Shown in pieces: positions 1-8,465 of a stretch of DNA of 44,728 nt (the stretch's first letter is position 1; each line of letters starts with the position of its first letter). Under the pieces are notes generated by a model, which ran no database searches, had not been told where the DNA came from, and worked only from the letters and a program-made list of their open reading frames with translations. The translations under genes and the position numbers were made by a program. The stretch lies in NCBI GenBank assembly GCA_016930255.1, contig JAFGHB010000035.1, positions 1 to 44,728 on the forward strand. The letters run 5' to 3'. This stretch comes from Methanomicrobia archaeon (GTDB lineage: Archaea > Halobacteriota > Syntropharchaeia > Alkanophagales > Methanospirareceae).

Positions 1-243
1 ACTGCGTCACTACCGCCAGGACATAACTCATCACAGACTTATTTCCGATATATATCACGTTGTCTTCTCCAGGCATTTTTGCATCACTACTCTGTATCTA
101 TGTGGACGGGTATAGTTAAAGATATTCTTACGAACTCGCAACACCCCCATATTTGCGCAGACCGGCCATACCCGCAGACACCCATCATGCGCCGGGCCAA
201 AACAAAGCAAAGTAAAGAACTTTAGCTCTGTCGGAGTGCGTGC

Positions 244-261
244 GTGAAAAGCGGTTTTCAC
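244..261 (-). terminator. Hairpin overlapping the stop codon of the solute-binding/Cache gene
   Basis: A perfect 7-bp inverted repeat (GTGAAAA / TTTTCAC) with a 4-base loop lies across the stop codon of the minus-strand gene that ends at 258. On the minus strand it is followed about 25-50 bases later by T-rich sequence, so it may help end transcription. Function is inferred from position only. Confidence 0.35.
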
Positions 262-2204
262 TCCTCGCTGCATGTCTTGTACGTGCCGCCGCACACCACG
301 TACTCACGCGCATCACTACCCCTCACCAGTTGATAGTAGGTCTTCTTGTAATAGAGGTCTGTTTCCGCAGGATTGATATAGATGTAATCGACCCAGCCAG
401 TGCCGTTTGCCAGCGCGCCAGCCACGATCTCGTCCCGGAATGGCTTGCCTGAGACGTCGGTCTTACCACGGTAGTTTTCGCCGACGAGCCGGATATTAGC
501 CGCATGAGCGACCATGGTGACATTGGTATCGTAGACGAAGACATAGAGCGCGGGGTTGGTCCCGTCCTTGTAAGGGTGCTCGCCTGCGGAGATCTTCTGG
601 AAGGTACCGGGTGCATCTGAAGCGATCGCAACGGCGGTGAGGTTGACCAGCCGGATAACCGCCTCGTCACTGATCGGCTGCCGGGCGCACTCGACGCCGA
701 TATACTTGTACAGAATTCGCTCGTATTCACTGATCCCCTGCGCGTCCTTCTCCTCTGGGATAGCTTCCAGCGCCTGCTGGAACGCGGCAACGAGCGAGTC
801 GGGCGTATCACGGCTGAACGCATAGTAATACTCGTTCGTGTGAATGACATACACGCTCTCGAACTCCTCAGGTCGCGTCGCGTGCTCATGGATGAGATAG
901 TTACCCGAGAGCTTGCCCGTTGCCCAGAGATCGATCTCGCCCTGCTCGAGCGCGTCAATAAAAACCGCGGCGGTCTCTCCGAGCACAAGCTGGTCGTGCT
1001 CGACACCAAGCCCGAGCAGGATGGGTATCGAGCTGGTATTCGTAATTACGCCGATCCGGTACTTCTGCAGATCCTCCGGGCTCGTTATCGTGATATTCCT
1101 GTCCTTCAGTGCAAAGAGCACGTTATCGCCGCTCACAAACGGGCCGGCCCACTTGAAGAGCTCTGCGCGCTCGTCGAGCCGTGCCATCGAGAAGACCACC
1201 GTTCGGTTCCGGGTGAGCACCGCCTGATAGGCCTCCGGCCAGGTCATGAGTCGAACGTCCTCGCGTGTGAGTCCCGTATCCAGCCTCGTGAAGACCGCTT
1301 CGAGCAGATCCACGGCAACACCCTGCAGTTGACCTCCTTCCGCCGCCTCGTAGTTCAGTGGCGGGAACTCCTCCGTGAGGTAGGTATAGTACCGCAGGCC
1401 GATGGACGGGAGATAACGAGCCATGATTATCTCATAAGTGCTCAGGCCTTCTGCATCCCGCTGCTGCGCCTTCACCGTATCCAGCGCCTGCTGAAAGGAT
1501 TCCACCACAGTATCGGGTGTATCCTTATTGAATGCGTAATAGAGATCATACTTTTGGAGCGTGTAGACCGCCTTGAAAAACCCGTACTTACCGGTCTGCT
1601 CCGCGGTCAGGTAATTGCCTGCCGCTTCGCCATAGCACCAGAGATCGAGTTCACCGTTCTCCAGTTTCTGGATGATCACACCGGGATCCTCATCCGCGAC
1701 GAGCTGCTCACGTGCTACGCCGAGCGCAAGCAGTTCACCAATTGCGGCATCATCGGTAATCACGCCGATCGTATAGTTATGGGCTTTCAGATCACTGGGC
1801 TCGGTAATAGTGATCTCACGGTCGCGCATGGCGAAGAGGACCTTCTCTTCTGTGTAAATGGGCCCAACCCACGTGAACGACGCTTCGCGTTCCGGCAGCC
1901 GGACCGTGGAGAAGAGAACGGTGTTCTTCTGCGTGAGTGCGGTTTGGTACCCCTCACTCCACGGCAGAAGCTGTAGCTGCTCATCGGAAACCTGCATACC
2001 CATACTCTCCGTCATCGCTTCCAGGAGTTCGACCGAGATACCCTGAAGCTGACCCCCCTCATGGTAATTGAAGGGCGGATACGTCTCGGTCATAAAGGTG
2101 AGGTCTTCCGGCCCCGGGACCCTGACCAAGAATAGAGTAGAAATGACAAGGCCGAGCACAACCACCACGCCGATGATGCTAATGACGAGCTTCTTCTTCG
2201 CCAT
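258..2204 (-). CDS. Membrane-anchored double solute-binding (SBP_bac_3) protein with C-terminal Cache domain
   Basis: Predicted extracytoplasmic ligand-binding protein of 648 aa. Residues about 7-27 form one hydrophobic N-terminal segment (signal anchor). Two homologous family-3 solute-binding domains follow, about 33-265 and 268-505; each carries the TYPPFNY/EFPPLNY-GGQLQG start, a (T/S)xxRLxER segment, IGVIT and ExGExDLW motifs, so this is a clear internal duplication. Residues about 505-648 resemble a single Cache sensor domain (DGTNPALYVFVYD, then GKTDVSGKPFRDEIV). No histidine kinase or methyl-accepting domain is attached and no ABC permease is adjacent, so signalling or transport role is open. 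The start at 2204 has CTGGAGC just upstream on the minus strand. Domain families are recognised; ligand is unknown, with amino acids or similar small molecules the usual guess. Confidence 0.85.
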   Translation of the reverse strand: MAKKKLVISIIGVVVVLGLVISTLFLVRVPGPEDLTFMTETYPPFNYHEGGQLQGISVELLEAMTESMGMQVSDEQLQLLPWSEGYQTALTQKNTVLFSTVRLPEREASFTWVGPIYTEEKVLFAMRDREITITEPSDLKAHNYTIGVITDDAAIGELLALGVAREQLVADEDPGVIIQKLENGELDLWCYGEAAGNYLTAEQTGKYGFFKAVYTLQKYDLYYAFNKDTPDTVVESFQQALDTVKAQQRDAEGLSTYEIIMARYLPSIGLRYYTYLTEEFPPLNYEAAEGGQLQGVAVDLLEAVFTRLDTGLTREDVRLMTWPEAYQAVLTRNRTVVFSMARLDERAELFKWAGPFVSGDNVLFALKDRNITITSPEDLQKYRIGVITNTSSIPILLGLGVEHDQLVLGETAAVFIDALEQGEIDLWATGKLSGNYLIHEHATRPEEFESVYVIHTNEYYYAFSRDTPDSLVAAFQQALEAIPEEKDAQGISEYERILYKYIGVECARQPISDEAVIRLVNLTAVAIASDAPGTFQKISAGEHPYKDGTNPALYVFVYDTNVTMVAHAANIRLVGENYRGKTDVSGKPFRDEIVAGALANGTGWVDYIYINPAETDLYYKKTYYQLVRGSDAREYVVCGGTYKTCSEE

Positions 2205-2325
2205 GCTCCAGCTTCACGTTCTGAAAGAGGGGGTGTGGTTAAAAATAACCAGACGGTCAAAACGCCTAGTCGGGGAGAAACGAATCAAGATAGAATAAAT
2301 ACGAAGCATCCCTTTGTAAAGGCTG

Positions 2326-2859
2326 ATGGCATACATTACCGAGCACCACTGCATCACCATCTTCGCCCAGGACCAGTGGAAGGAGAAGTTCAAAGCATCA
2401 TTGAACGCAGGGGTAAAGGACGGCTTCTGGCGGGCTACGGGCCACGCCGATTGCCACGTCTGCTGCACCTGCGAGATCTGCCGGGGGCTTTCGGAGATGT
2501 TCGATCCGCTAAACGCGTCCGAGTACAACAACGTCTGCAACCTGTGCCTGCTCATTCACGAGTACTTCAAGAAGCGACTTGGCGGTTCCGACGGCCTCAT
2601 TCTCATGGCACACTGGGCCTTGATCCCGGACGACCTCGTGGCTCTCCTCTTCCAGGACAGCCATATCAAGAAAGTCTTTGTGCTGAACCACGTCTTCGAG
2701 GGCCGGCCCAAGGAGGTAACTGCCGATTCACCCCTAACGCTGACGGAGCACCTGCAGCAGAAACGCCTCTCACGATCGGATTACCTCGCCCTGGACCAGA
2801 AAGATGATAACGTCGTCTACGAGATCATCCGTGACGAGTATCTGAAGGTACAGAACTGA
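2326..2859 (+). CDS. Hypothetical Cys-rich protein, possible metal binder
   Basis: 177 aa with no family I recognise. Residues about 43-75 hold a cysteine cluster (CHVCCTCEIC, then CNLC) that could bind zinc or an Fe-S cluster; the rest looks soluble and ends in a charged helix. The ATG at 2326 lies about 30 bases after a TATA-like AGAATAAATAC, consistent with a nearly leaderless transcript. It is divergent from the upstream solute-binding gene. A competing frame over 2235-2807 is Arg/Pro-rich and looks like a shadow. Real gene likely, function unknown. Confidence 0.7.
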   Translation: MAYITEHHCITIFAQDQWKEKFKASLNAGVKDGFWRATGHADCHVCCTCEICRGLSEMFDPLNASEYNNVCNLCLLIHEYFKKRLGGSDGLILMAHWALIPDDLVALLFQDSHIKKVFVLNHVFEGRPKEVTADSPLTLTEHLQQKRLSRSDYLALDQKDDNVVYEIIRDEYLKVQN

Positions 2860-2933
2860 ATGATTCTTCATTCAGATCTTGCTCGGATTGATTGTAGCGT
2901 GGCTAAACGTAGCGTGGCGAGGAATGGTAACAA

Positions 2934-2952
2934 GTGTTTAGTTTTTAAACAC
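2934..2952. terminator. 7-bp hairpin downstream of the Cys-rich gene
   Basis: Perfect inverted repeat GTGTTTA / TAAACAC with a 5-base T-rich loop, 75 bases after the stop at 2859. No T-run follows it, so terminator function is only possible. Just upstream a 10-bp direct repeat GTAGCGTGGC occurs at 2894-2903 and 2909-2918. The rest of 2860-3088 shows no gene. Confidence 0.3.
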
Positions 2953-3088
2953 CAGGAGTTGTCTTAATGATCACGACGGGCAACCCTGGATTCTGGGGAT
3001 GCCGGTCTGGGACTCATATACCTGATATGCTAATTGGCCTGGTGAATCGCGATAGATAAGTGGAAGAAAAAAAAGAGGGTGATCGATC

Positions 3089-3238
3089 ATGCCTGTATGT
3101 CCGTATTGTAAACAGCAGCTCTCATTAAAAGACGTTAAAAGAGAAGTGGTCGGTAAAGGGTTCCTCAAACAGGAGATCATGTACTCCTGCCCGTACTGCG
3201 GTGCCGTCTTAGGATTCAGTCGGGGTAACTACGGCTAA
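3089..3238 (+). CDS. Small two-CPYC zinc-ribbon protein
   Basis: 49-aa ORF read directly from the sequence: starts MPVCPYCKQQ and ends GFSRGNYG. Two CPYC knuckles (residues 4-7 and 34-37) separated by a charged strand make a compact rubredoxin/zinc-ribbon-like fold likely. GAGGGTGATCG lies just upstream of the ATG as a ribosome binding site. It heads a run of three small genes (zinc ribbon, small membrane protein, DUF3795 protein) with 41- and 6-base gaps, so co-transcription is likely. Specific role unknown. Confidence 0.7.
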   Translation: MPVCPYCKQQLSLKDVKREVVGKGFLKQEIMYSCPYCGAVLGFSRGNYG

Positions 3239-3279
3239 CTGGAAGGAAGCAAAGAGAAAAAGAAGGAAGGGGAAAGCAA

Positions 3280-3444
3280 ATGGACGAAAAGGGTTTACTA
3301 ATCGGAATCACCGGCGGTGTAGGATTAGGGCTGTTGCTGGGCAGTGAGTTCTCCGGGACATATGCGACGATAGCGGGGGCGCTATGTATTGTGGTATCTC
3401 TGTTCTTTATGGGTGTGCCCTCATATAAGGGAAAAGAGAAATAA
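3280..3444 (+). CDS. Small membrane protein with two predicted TM helices
   Basis: 54-aa ORF (MDEKGLLIG ... SYKGKEK). Residues about 6-21 (glycine-rich) and 28-46 are hydrophobic and separated by a short polar turn; the tail is basic, suggesting a hairpin in the membrane. AAGGAAGGGGAAAGC precedes the ATG. Six bases separate its stop from the next gene. No family recognised; called from start context, hydrophobicity and its place in a compact gene run. Confidence 0.55.
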   Translation: MDEKGLLIGITGGVGLGLLLGSEFSGTYATIAGALCIVVSLFFMGVPSYKGKEK

Positions 3445-3450
3445 GAACCG

Positions 3451-3795
3451 ATGTCGATACGAGAAATCGGGTGTTGTGGTGCATATTGTAAGACGTGCCT
3501 TGCCTTACTTGACAAAACGTGTCGTGGTTGTAAATTGGGCTATGAAAACGGTGAAAGAGACCTCAACAAGGCTAAATGTAAGATCAAGGTATGCTGCTTC
3601 AAGGAGGGGGGATATGAAACCTGTGCCGATTGCCCTGAATATTCATCGTGTAGCATAATGCAAGAGTTTCATAGCAAAAACGGCTATAAATACAAGAAAT
3701 ATAAGCAATCAATCGAATTTATTCGAAAGAATGGCTATACAAAATTTTTAGAGAGAACTATTAACTGGAAAGGTCCTTATGGTAAACTCGAATAA
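3451..3795 (+). CDS. DUF3795-type Cys-rich protein
   Basis: 114 aa with the pattern of the DUF3795 family common in anaerobic archaea and bacteria: GCCGAYCKTC near the N terminus, CRGCK, then a CCFKEGG...CADCPEYSSC segment and a basic C-terminal half. The cysteines suggest a metal site. Function of the family is not established. The gene sits 6 bases after the small membrane protein. Base composition turns AT-richer toward its 3' end. Confidence 0.8.
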   Translation: MSIREIGCCGAYCKTCLALLDKTCRGCKLGYENGERDLNKAKCKIKVCCFKEGGYETCADCPEYSSCSIMQEFHSKNGYKYKKYKQSIEFIRKNGYTKFLERTINWKGPYGKLE

Positions 3796-3852
3796 AATCC
3801 TTCTGCGAATTGAAGAGGGTTCTTAATCTCTAACGGGATAGGGGATATACCT

Positions 3853-3865
3853 AAAAATATAAAAG
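3853..3865 (+). promoter_or_regulatory. TATA box for the 3892 gene
   Basis: AAAAATATAAAAG centred about 32 bases upstream of the ATG at 3892; this is archaeal TATA spacing for a transcript with a very short leader. No Shine-Dalgarno sequence stands out before the ATG. Confidence 0.5.
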
Positions 3866-3891
3866 GGTAGAATGTTAATAACAGGTCCAAG

Positions 3892-4302
3892 ATGAAAAAA
3901 GTTGTTGTGCCCGGGATTGTGGCTGGAGCGTTTATGCTTGCTGTTGGCATGGCTTTTGGCTGGCTGCTCAATATGGTATTCCCATCGGTAGCTGTAGAGT
4001 ACAGTAATGTAGCGTTATTTCGGCCATGGTCTGATCCTCTCATGTCGCTCTACTTCGCGGCTCCATTCATCCTTGGAATTGTACTCGCTCTAATCTGGAA
4101 CAAGACCAAAGTTTTAATTCAAGGTCCTACAGGAAGAAGAGGCATGCATTTCGGGTTCTTCTACTGGCTTCTTACCATTTCAGGCATGGTAATCACCTAC
4201 AGCAGCTTCCAAATCTCGCTGGTAATGGCCGTTTCATGGAGCGTAAGCATATTGGTCCAGGCAATCTGCGCAGGCATAGTCCTTGCACGGCTGAACGAGT
4301 AG
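3892..4302 (+). CDS. Four-TM hypothetical membrane protein
   Basis: 136 aa with four hydrophobic stretches at about 5-30, 50-68, 85-102 and 108-132 and short polar loops; residues 70-83 form a basic cytoplasmic-looking loop (NKTKVLIQGPTGRRG). No catalytic motif or family is recognised. It stands alone between the small-gene run and a convergent membrane protein gene, with its own TATA box. Confidence 0.7.
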   Translation: MKKVVVPGIVAGAFMLAVGMAFGWLLNMVFPSVAVEYSNVALFRPWSDPLMSLYFAAPFILGIVLALIWNKTKVLIQGPTGRRGMHFGFFYWLLTISGMVITYSSFQISLVMAVSWSVSILVQAICAGIVLARLNE

Positions 4303-4324
4303 TTCCGCTTTTTTTGAAAAATGC

Positions 4325-4465
4325 GTAGTCACAATTCTTCGCGTAATTGTAAGCGCTACCAGCCTCGCACATGAAAACGTGACGATGTTCAATATGGGCG
4401 CGTCGTGGAATGACGATCCGATCGTTATAGAGGCGTTAAAGGCGTGGATAGAGGCGGTGCTTTAA
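4325..4465 (+). pseudogene. Possible 3' remnant of a lost gene
   Basis: An open frame without a usable start codon reads VVTILRVIVSATS ... FNMGASWNDDPIVIEALKAW ... ending at TAA 4463-4465. The amino-acid mix looks like a real protein C terminus, unlike the shadows around it, but the frame has no ATG or sensible alternative start before it and follows closely on the previous stop. I cannot name the parent family. It could also be a chance frame. Confidence 0.3.
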
Positions 4466-4473
4466 CCTTGGGA

Positions 4474-5481
4474 CTACTGATCCTTCGTGCTCCCGCCGGG
4501 TAGAATACTGGTAAGGAGGGCCAGGATCGGGCCGATCACAAGCCCCGCCCAGATGAAGAGGCCGATGATGCCGAGGACTGCTATAACGACCCTCTCTTTT
4601 GCCGCTACGGGAGCACGTAGGCGCAGGGCGAGCCGCAGGAGTGAAATACCGACGATGATAGGCAGCAAGGCGAAGATAAGAGTAACGACGACCGCAGCGG
4701 TCACGGAGGTTTGGTTCAGAGCGATGCCCATCTGCGTGAGCGTGATGCCACCGCTTCCTATATAAAGCAGCCCAGCAAGGCACCCGAGCCAGCCAGGTGG
4801 GCTCACTGTGCGTCGCGGCCAGAAGAGGAGCGCGAATCCAATGATAACGAGAGCAAGCAGGGGTGCCAGGATAACGGCCAGGGACTGCCCTTCCCAGCGG
4901 TGCACACCGAGCACATCCAGAGGCACGCGTATCCATTCCACCAACGAGAAATCCTCACGGTAGCCGATCGCCAGCCCATACCGCCCACTGTTTGTCGGCT
5001 CATAAACGGCAACGTAATACGTGCCCGCTGCGGTGACTGCGGTATCAACATCGGCGAGCTCATAGAGCGCCGACGGTGTGAAGGGCTCGTAACTCCCCCG
5101 ATCGGGACGCTGTCCTTCTACCACTCGCGCATCCAACCCCGCAGGCACGGTAACAAATGCGGGTACGGTACCCTGCGGTTCGATGCCGGGCCCCATAACC
5201 ACCAGCCCGGGTGTAAAGGCGCTTTCACGGGGTGTGAAGAGTGAAAGCCGCAGCCGCTGGCCCTGCTCCATCTCGAACTCAAAATAGTTGGCCATACCGC
5301 CGTCGTGGAGTTCAGCGTAGACCGCCCAGGATTTGAGCGGGTCGTGAATGTGCGTAGCGGTCTCGATCGCCTCGTTATCGCCCGTCGTGATAGGCACGTG
5401 CGCCTGCGCAACCGTCAGCAGCATAATGCAGAGCAAAGAGATACCACACCAGAGTGCGGACCTCAAGAACCTCATGCTCAA
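4474..5481 (-). CDS. Secreted-domain plus five-TM hypothetical membrane protein
   Basis: 335 aa. Signal peptide at about 1-27 (cleavage likely after AQA), then an extracytoplasmic beta-rich domain of about 170 aa (ends with AAGTYYVAVYEPTNSGRYGLAIGY, a pattern seen in PPC-type prepeptidase C-terminal-like beta domains), followed by five hydrophobic segments in residues 205-330. The arrangement suggests a surface sensor or subunit anchored by a membrane bundle. No catalytic motif seen. It is convergent with the 4325-4465 frame. Start could be Met1 or Met3. Confidence 0.75.
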   Translation of the reverse strand: MSMRFLRSALWCGISLLCIMLLTVAQAHVPITTGDNEAIETATHIHDPLKSWAVYAELHDGGMANYFEFEMEQGQRLRLSLFTPRESAFTPGLVVMGPGIEPQGTVPAFVTVPAGLDARVVEGQRPDRGSYEPFTPSALYELADVDTAVTAAGTYYVAVYEPTNSGRYGLAIGYREDFSLVEWIRVPLDVLGVHRWEGQSLAVILAPLLALVIIGFALLFWPRRTVSPPGWLGCLAGLLYIGSGGITLTQMGIALNQTSVTAAVVVTLIFALLPIIVGISLLRLALRLRAPVAAKERVVIAVLGIIGLFIWAGLVIGPILALLTSILPGGSTKDQ

Positions 5482-5869
5482 CTATTTGCGCTTTCGAAAG
5501 TTAAAGTTTTCGCTGGCAACGGGCGGTCAGTCAACTTGCTGGGCGTTGAAGATCTCTACTCAATTTCGCCGTCCAGTACTCTGTATCTCTCGCCAGATAC
5601 AAGAGTGTGCTCTGGGCAGTCTTGCATTTACCCTGTATTTGCTCAGAATCGGTTTGGCGAATCCTTCCTTCAAGAACCCGTAAATCGTAGTATACTCGGG
5701 ATGAGCAGCTATTTTTTCAGCATTTAGAAGGCAGCGAAGCATGACCAAACATCGGTATCGCCCAGATTTACGGATAAGCGAAGTTTTCGTGTTTTTTAAC
5801 ATTTAGAAGGATAATCGAACGTGAGTTTGGGTATTCTCAGTCAGTATTACCTCCTACATAGAGATAATT
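5482..5869. other. Intergenic region without a convincing gene
   Basis: Contains a weak 80-codon minus-strand frame (5560-5802) with no recognisable domain and no clear ribosome binding site, which I do not call. CATTTAGAAGG occurs twice in direct orientation about 80 bases apart (near 5723 and 5800), each after a T-run; they could be short regulatory or processing motifs. Nothing else stands out. Confidence 0.4.
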
Positions 5870-7516
5870 TTATCTCGCGAGTCGCTGCATTATCCCCTTA
5901 ACGTACTCGTCCGCGTTGAGATCCACCGTCTCGAACTCCTTAAACTTCTGCAGCACCTGCTCCTCTATCCTCTTCAGACCATTTGAAGTGCGCGCCTCCA
6001 TCCTCACTATGATTACGGGCGATGTATTTGACCGGCGTATAAGCGCCCAGCCCCTTTCATCCACAAAATCGATCTTAACCCCGTCGATGTCGTTCCCCTG
6101 TTCGTCAACCCGTCGTTTGTACAGCTCAGGATGAGCAGCAGCAAGCTCGCGGTAATAAGTCTCCACGGCATCACTCACTCGCTCCTTCTCCTCATCGTTC
6201 ACCACAGGAATCCGTATCTCCGGCGTGTTCACGTACCGTCTCACAAAGTCCGCAAGCAGCTCGTCAACCACTTCCGCTGATTTCCCAGAACGCAACTCCT
6301 CAGCAGTCAACAGTAACAGCTCCGAGAACGCAAATACCGCGTCGTCTGCACGGTTGTTCTTTGCGAAATACACATGGCCCGACATCTCTCCGCCTGCTAC
6401 GGCACCCATCTCATGCATCTTCGTTTTGATAAACGAAAAACCGGTCTTACACTCGACCGGTATACCCCCATTCTCTGTTATTATCTCACGTATCGCGTCG
6501 GAGCATTTGGTATCGTACACGATTGCGCCGCGCGGATGCTCTTTCAAAATGTGCTTGCAGAGCAGTGCGAGGATCTGCTCGCCGATGATCATACTGCCGC
6601 TCGGCGAGACTGCACCCGCCCGGTCGCCGTCGCAGTCTGAAGAAAGCCCGATGTGCACACCTTTGCGGACAACCTCGGCATGCAGATCTTCTAGGAACCG
6701 CGGTATCGTGGGATCGGGCAGATGGTGCGGGAAATTACCGTCCGGCTCGCTGTAAAGCTCAAAGACCTCGGCACCCAAATCCCTGAAGAGGGGCGGGGCG
6801 ATCACACCGGTCGTTCCGTTGCCCGCGTCGTACGCGATTTTCAAGCCTGCCAACGGCTTTCTTTTAGTCGGTGGTAAACGGTCAAGTTCTTGCCGCGCGG
6901 TGACAAGTGCACCCTTTAACGTGAGGTTTCCGGAAAGTGATTGCAACGCTAGCGCTTCCCAGCGGTCTCGTAAAATAATGTTCGCCGTGATCATCGCGTG
7001 ATAATCCGGCAGCACATCCACCTCCTCAAGCTCGCCTTTTTCTGATCTTTCGAAGCTGAGCTTGCCCTTTTCAAACGCTTCCCCAGACTTCAGAACGGTT
7101 TCCAGCATCTCGCGTACGTGATGCTCCGCAGCGCTTTCCGAGCCAAGGGTGAACTTGAAGCCGTTCCATTCCTTCTCCAGGTGGCTCGCGGTCACTTCCA
7201 CGCCGCCGTCCGCATTGAAGAGCCAGGTCGCGAAATACATCAAGGGCGTCGAGCTAACCTTCTCTGCAGGTGCAATGTCAATGACATGGACGCCTTTGCT
7301 CAGAAGAACCTCGATAAAAGCGGCCTTTACACGCGGGCCGCTGTTCCGCACGTCCTTTCCCACCACGACTCGCAGCTCCTGCGGGTCCTTACCGCGATAC
7401 TTTCGCAGCAATTCAACGTAAGCCAAACCGGTTAACCGGCAAAAATCGTCGGTAAGCTGCGATGCGGCCAAGCCCCTAATATCATTCGCCCGATAGGCAG
7501 TTCTGTCTATTATCAT
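5870..7516 (-). CDS. manB: Phosphomannomutase/phosphoglucomutase family enzyme
   Basis: 548-aa alpha-D-phosphohexomutase, interconverting hexose-6- and hexose-1-phosphate in the cytoplasm. Motifs in order: TAYRANDIRG at the N terminus, active-site phosphoserine Ser111 in VTASH, metal loop DCDGDR (around residue 297), sugar-binding GGEMSGH, and phosphate-binding RRSNTSP near the C terminus. Two oddities: the loop after the catalytic serine reads TASHLEKEWNGFK where the family normally has TASHNP, and the protein is about 90 aa longer than usual, mostly from an insertion around residues 137-210. It is the last gene of the minus-strand block begun by the nucleotidyltransferase-PMI fusion, so mannose-6-P to mannose-1-P is the likely job. 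The 150-base gap to the upstream PIN-like gene could hold its own promoter. Confidence 0.9.
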   Translation of the reverse strand: MIIDRTAYRANDIRGLAASQLTDDFCRLTGLAYVELLRKYRGKDPQELRVVVGKDVRNSGPRVKAAFIEVLLSKGVHVIDIAPAEKVSSTPLMYFATWLFNADGGVEVTASHLEKEWNGFKFTLGSESAAEHHVREMLETVLKSGEAFEKGKLSFERSEKGELEEVDVLPDYHAMITANIILRDRWEALALQSLSGNLTLKGALVTARQELDRLPPTKRKPLAGLKIAYDAGNGTTGVIAPPLFRDLGAEVFELYSEPDGNFPHHLPDPTIPRFLEDLHAEVVRKGVHIGLSSDCDGDRAGAVSPSGSMIIGEQILALLCKHILKEHPRGAIVYDTKCSDAIREIITENGGIPVECKTGFSFIKTKMHEMGAVAGGEMSGHVYFAKNNRADDAVFAFSELLLLTAEELRSGKSAEVVDELLADFVRRYVNTPEIRIPVVNDEEKERVSDAVETYYRELAAAHPELYKRRVDEQGNDIDGVKIDFVDERGWALIRRSNTSPVIIVRMEARTSNGLKRIEEQVLQKFKEFETVDLNADEYVKGIMQRLAR

Positions 7517-7666
7517 CCCGTGTTTTAAACCTTACTTCTCATCCAATCCCACTAACAAACATTCCTCAGAATTGCTATTACTGAGCACATACTTGTAACC
7601 ACTATAGTTTTTTCATTTTCATGAAGTATCCAATTATTCATATCCCTCCCAACAATGGTACTTTCT

Positions 7667-8449
7667 TCAACATTTTTTCAAACGAACAAGGTCTCTTCCG
7701 ACTAGATTAGAACTGCCTTTGCATGACGGACATGGACATAGATGTTCGTGGAAATTTTCGTTTCCAACCCATATCTCATCACAGTTTAATAAGTGGAGTA
7801 CATGATAATGGTACATATCTCTTTTGGAATTTAATGTTAGATCCTTTTTCAATGCAGAAGTGAAACTATCAATCCAGATTTCGTATTGCTCTTCATATTC
7901 TTCTTGTGATAAGGTTTCATTCACAAGTATATTTACACTCTTCTTTTCTTTCAAGAAACTACCGTCAATTTTATGATAGCCCCAATAAGGGAGTATCTTT
8001 GAGATATCTATTGTCAAGATACCCTCTTCAGGTGTCAACATGCGTCTATAATTATCAAATTTTTCATTCATTGCTTTTATTAGTTTATTACAAAATTCGG
8101 TTCGGCTACAATCTTGGTCTATTTTAGCAGCAACGTCAGTTAAAAAGAAGATCCACTTAGCGTTATACCTGGTTTCTGCAATGTGCTTGAGTGCTTGAAC
8201 AAATAGCGGGGTTATCTCGTGTGGTTGTGATTCATCTCTCATCTGTTCAATTTTTTTAAGAGGATATTGAATATATTTCAACATTACATCTATGGCCTCA
8301 TCTACACAGTCCGATGTGGTAAAAAATTCGCATTTATTTACCCTATTTTCCAACCATATTCGATTATAAACTGAATTTGAAAACGGGGAAACCACTACGA
8401 GTGGCATCAATGATGAGGTTTCTATTCCTATCCTTTTGACTTTTTCCAT
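7667..8449 (-). CDS. PIN-like domain protein with C-terminal Cys motif
   Basis: 260 aa, AT-rich and unlike its neighbours in composition. The N terminus IGIETSSLMPL resembles the first strand of PIN nucleases but with Glu10 in place of the usual Asp; an EAIDVM acidic helix follows, and residues about 209-230 (KRDMYHYHVLHLL-CDEIWVGNENF) match the late PIN core with Asp211 and a terminal Asn where Asp is common. The last 23 residues carry CPCPSC and a final Cys, a likely zinc knuckle. It starts 16 bases after the EcoRV-like gene stop, so the two are co-transcribed. RNase or antitoxin/regulator roles are both possible; the PIN assignment is a weak motif match. Confidence 0.7.
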   Translation of the reverse strand: MEKVKRIGIETSSLMPLVVVSPFSNSVYNRIWLENRVNKCEFFTTSDCVDEAIDVMLKYIQYPLKKIEQMRDESQPHEITPLFVQALKHIAETRYNAKWIFFLTDVAAKIDQDCSRTEFCNKLIKAMNEKFDNYRRMLTPEEGILTIDISKILPYWGYHKIDGSFLKEKKSVNILVNETLSQEEYEEQYEIWIDSFTSALKKDLTLNSKRDMYHYHVLHLLNCDEIWVGNENFHEHLCPCPSCKGSSNLVGRDLVRLKKC

Positions 8450-8465
8450 CGTAACGGTTCCCGTA

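Noticed and set aside
840-1976. Long plus-strand frame (378 codons) opposite the solute-binding/Cache gene
   Set aside because: It is fully antisense to a gene with two clear domain duplications, is rich in His/Arg/Cys with no domain, and has no ribosome binding site; it mirrors the codon bias of the real gene.
2235-2807. Arg/Pro-rich 190-codon frame overlapping the Cys-rich gene
   Set aside because: Composition is that of a shifted frame of GC-rich coding DNA and it has no domain; the 2326-2859 frame has organised Cys motifs and a better promoter distance.
5560-5802. 80-codon minus-strand frame between the membrane protein and manB
   Set aside because: No motif, no ribosome binding site, atypical composition and spans the short direct repeats; treated as non-coding.
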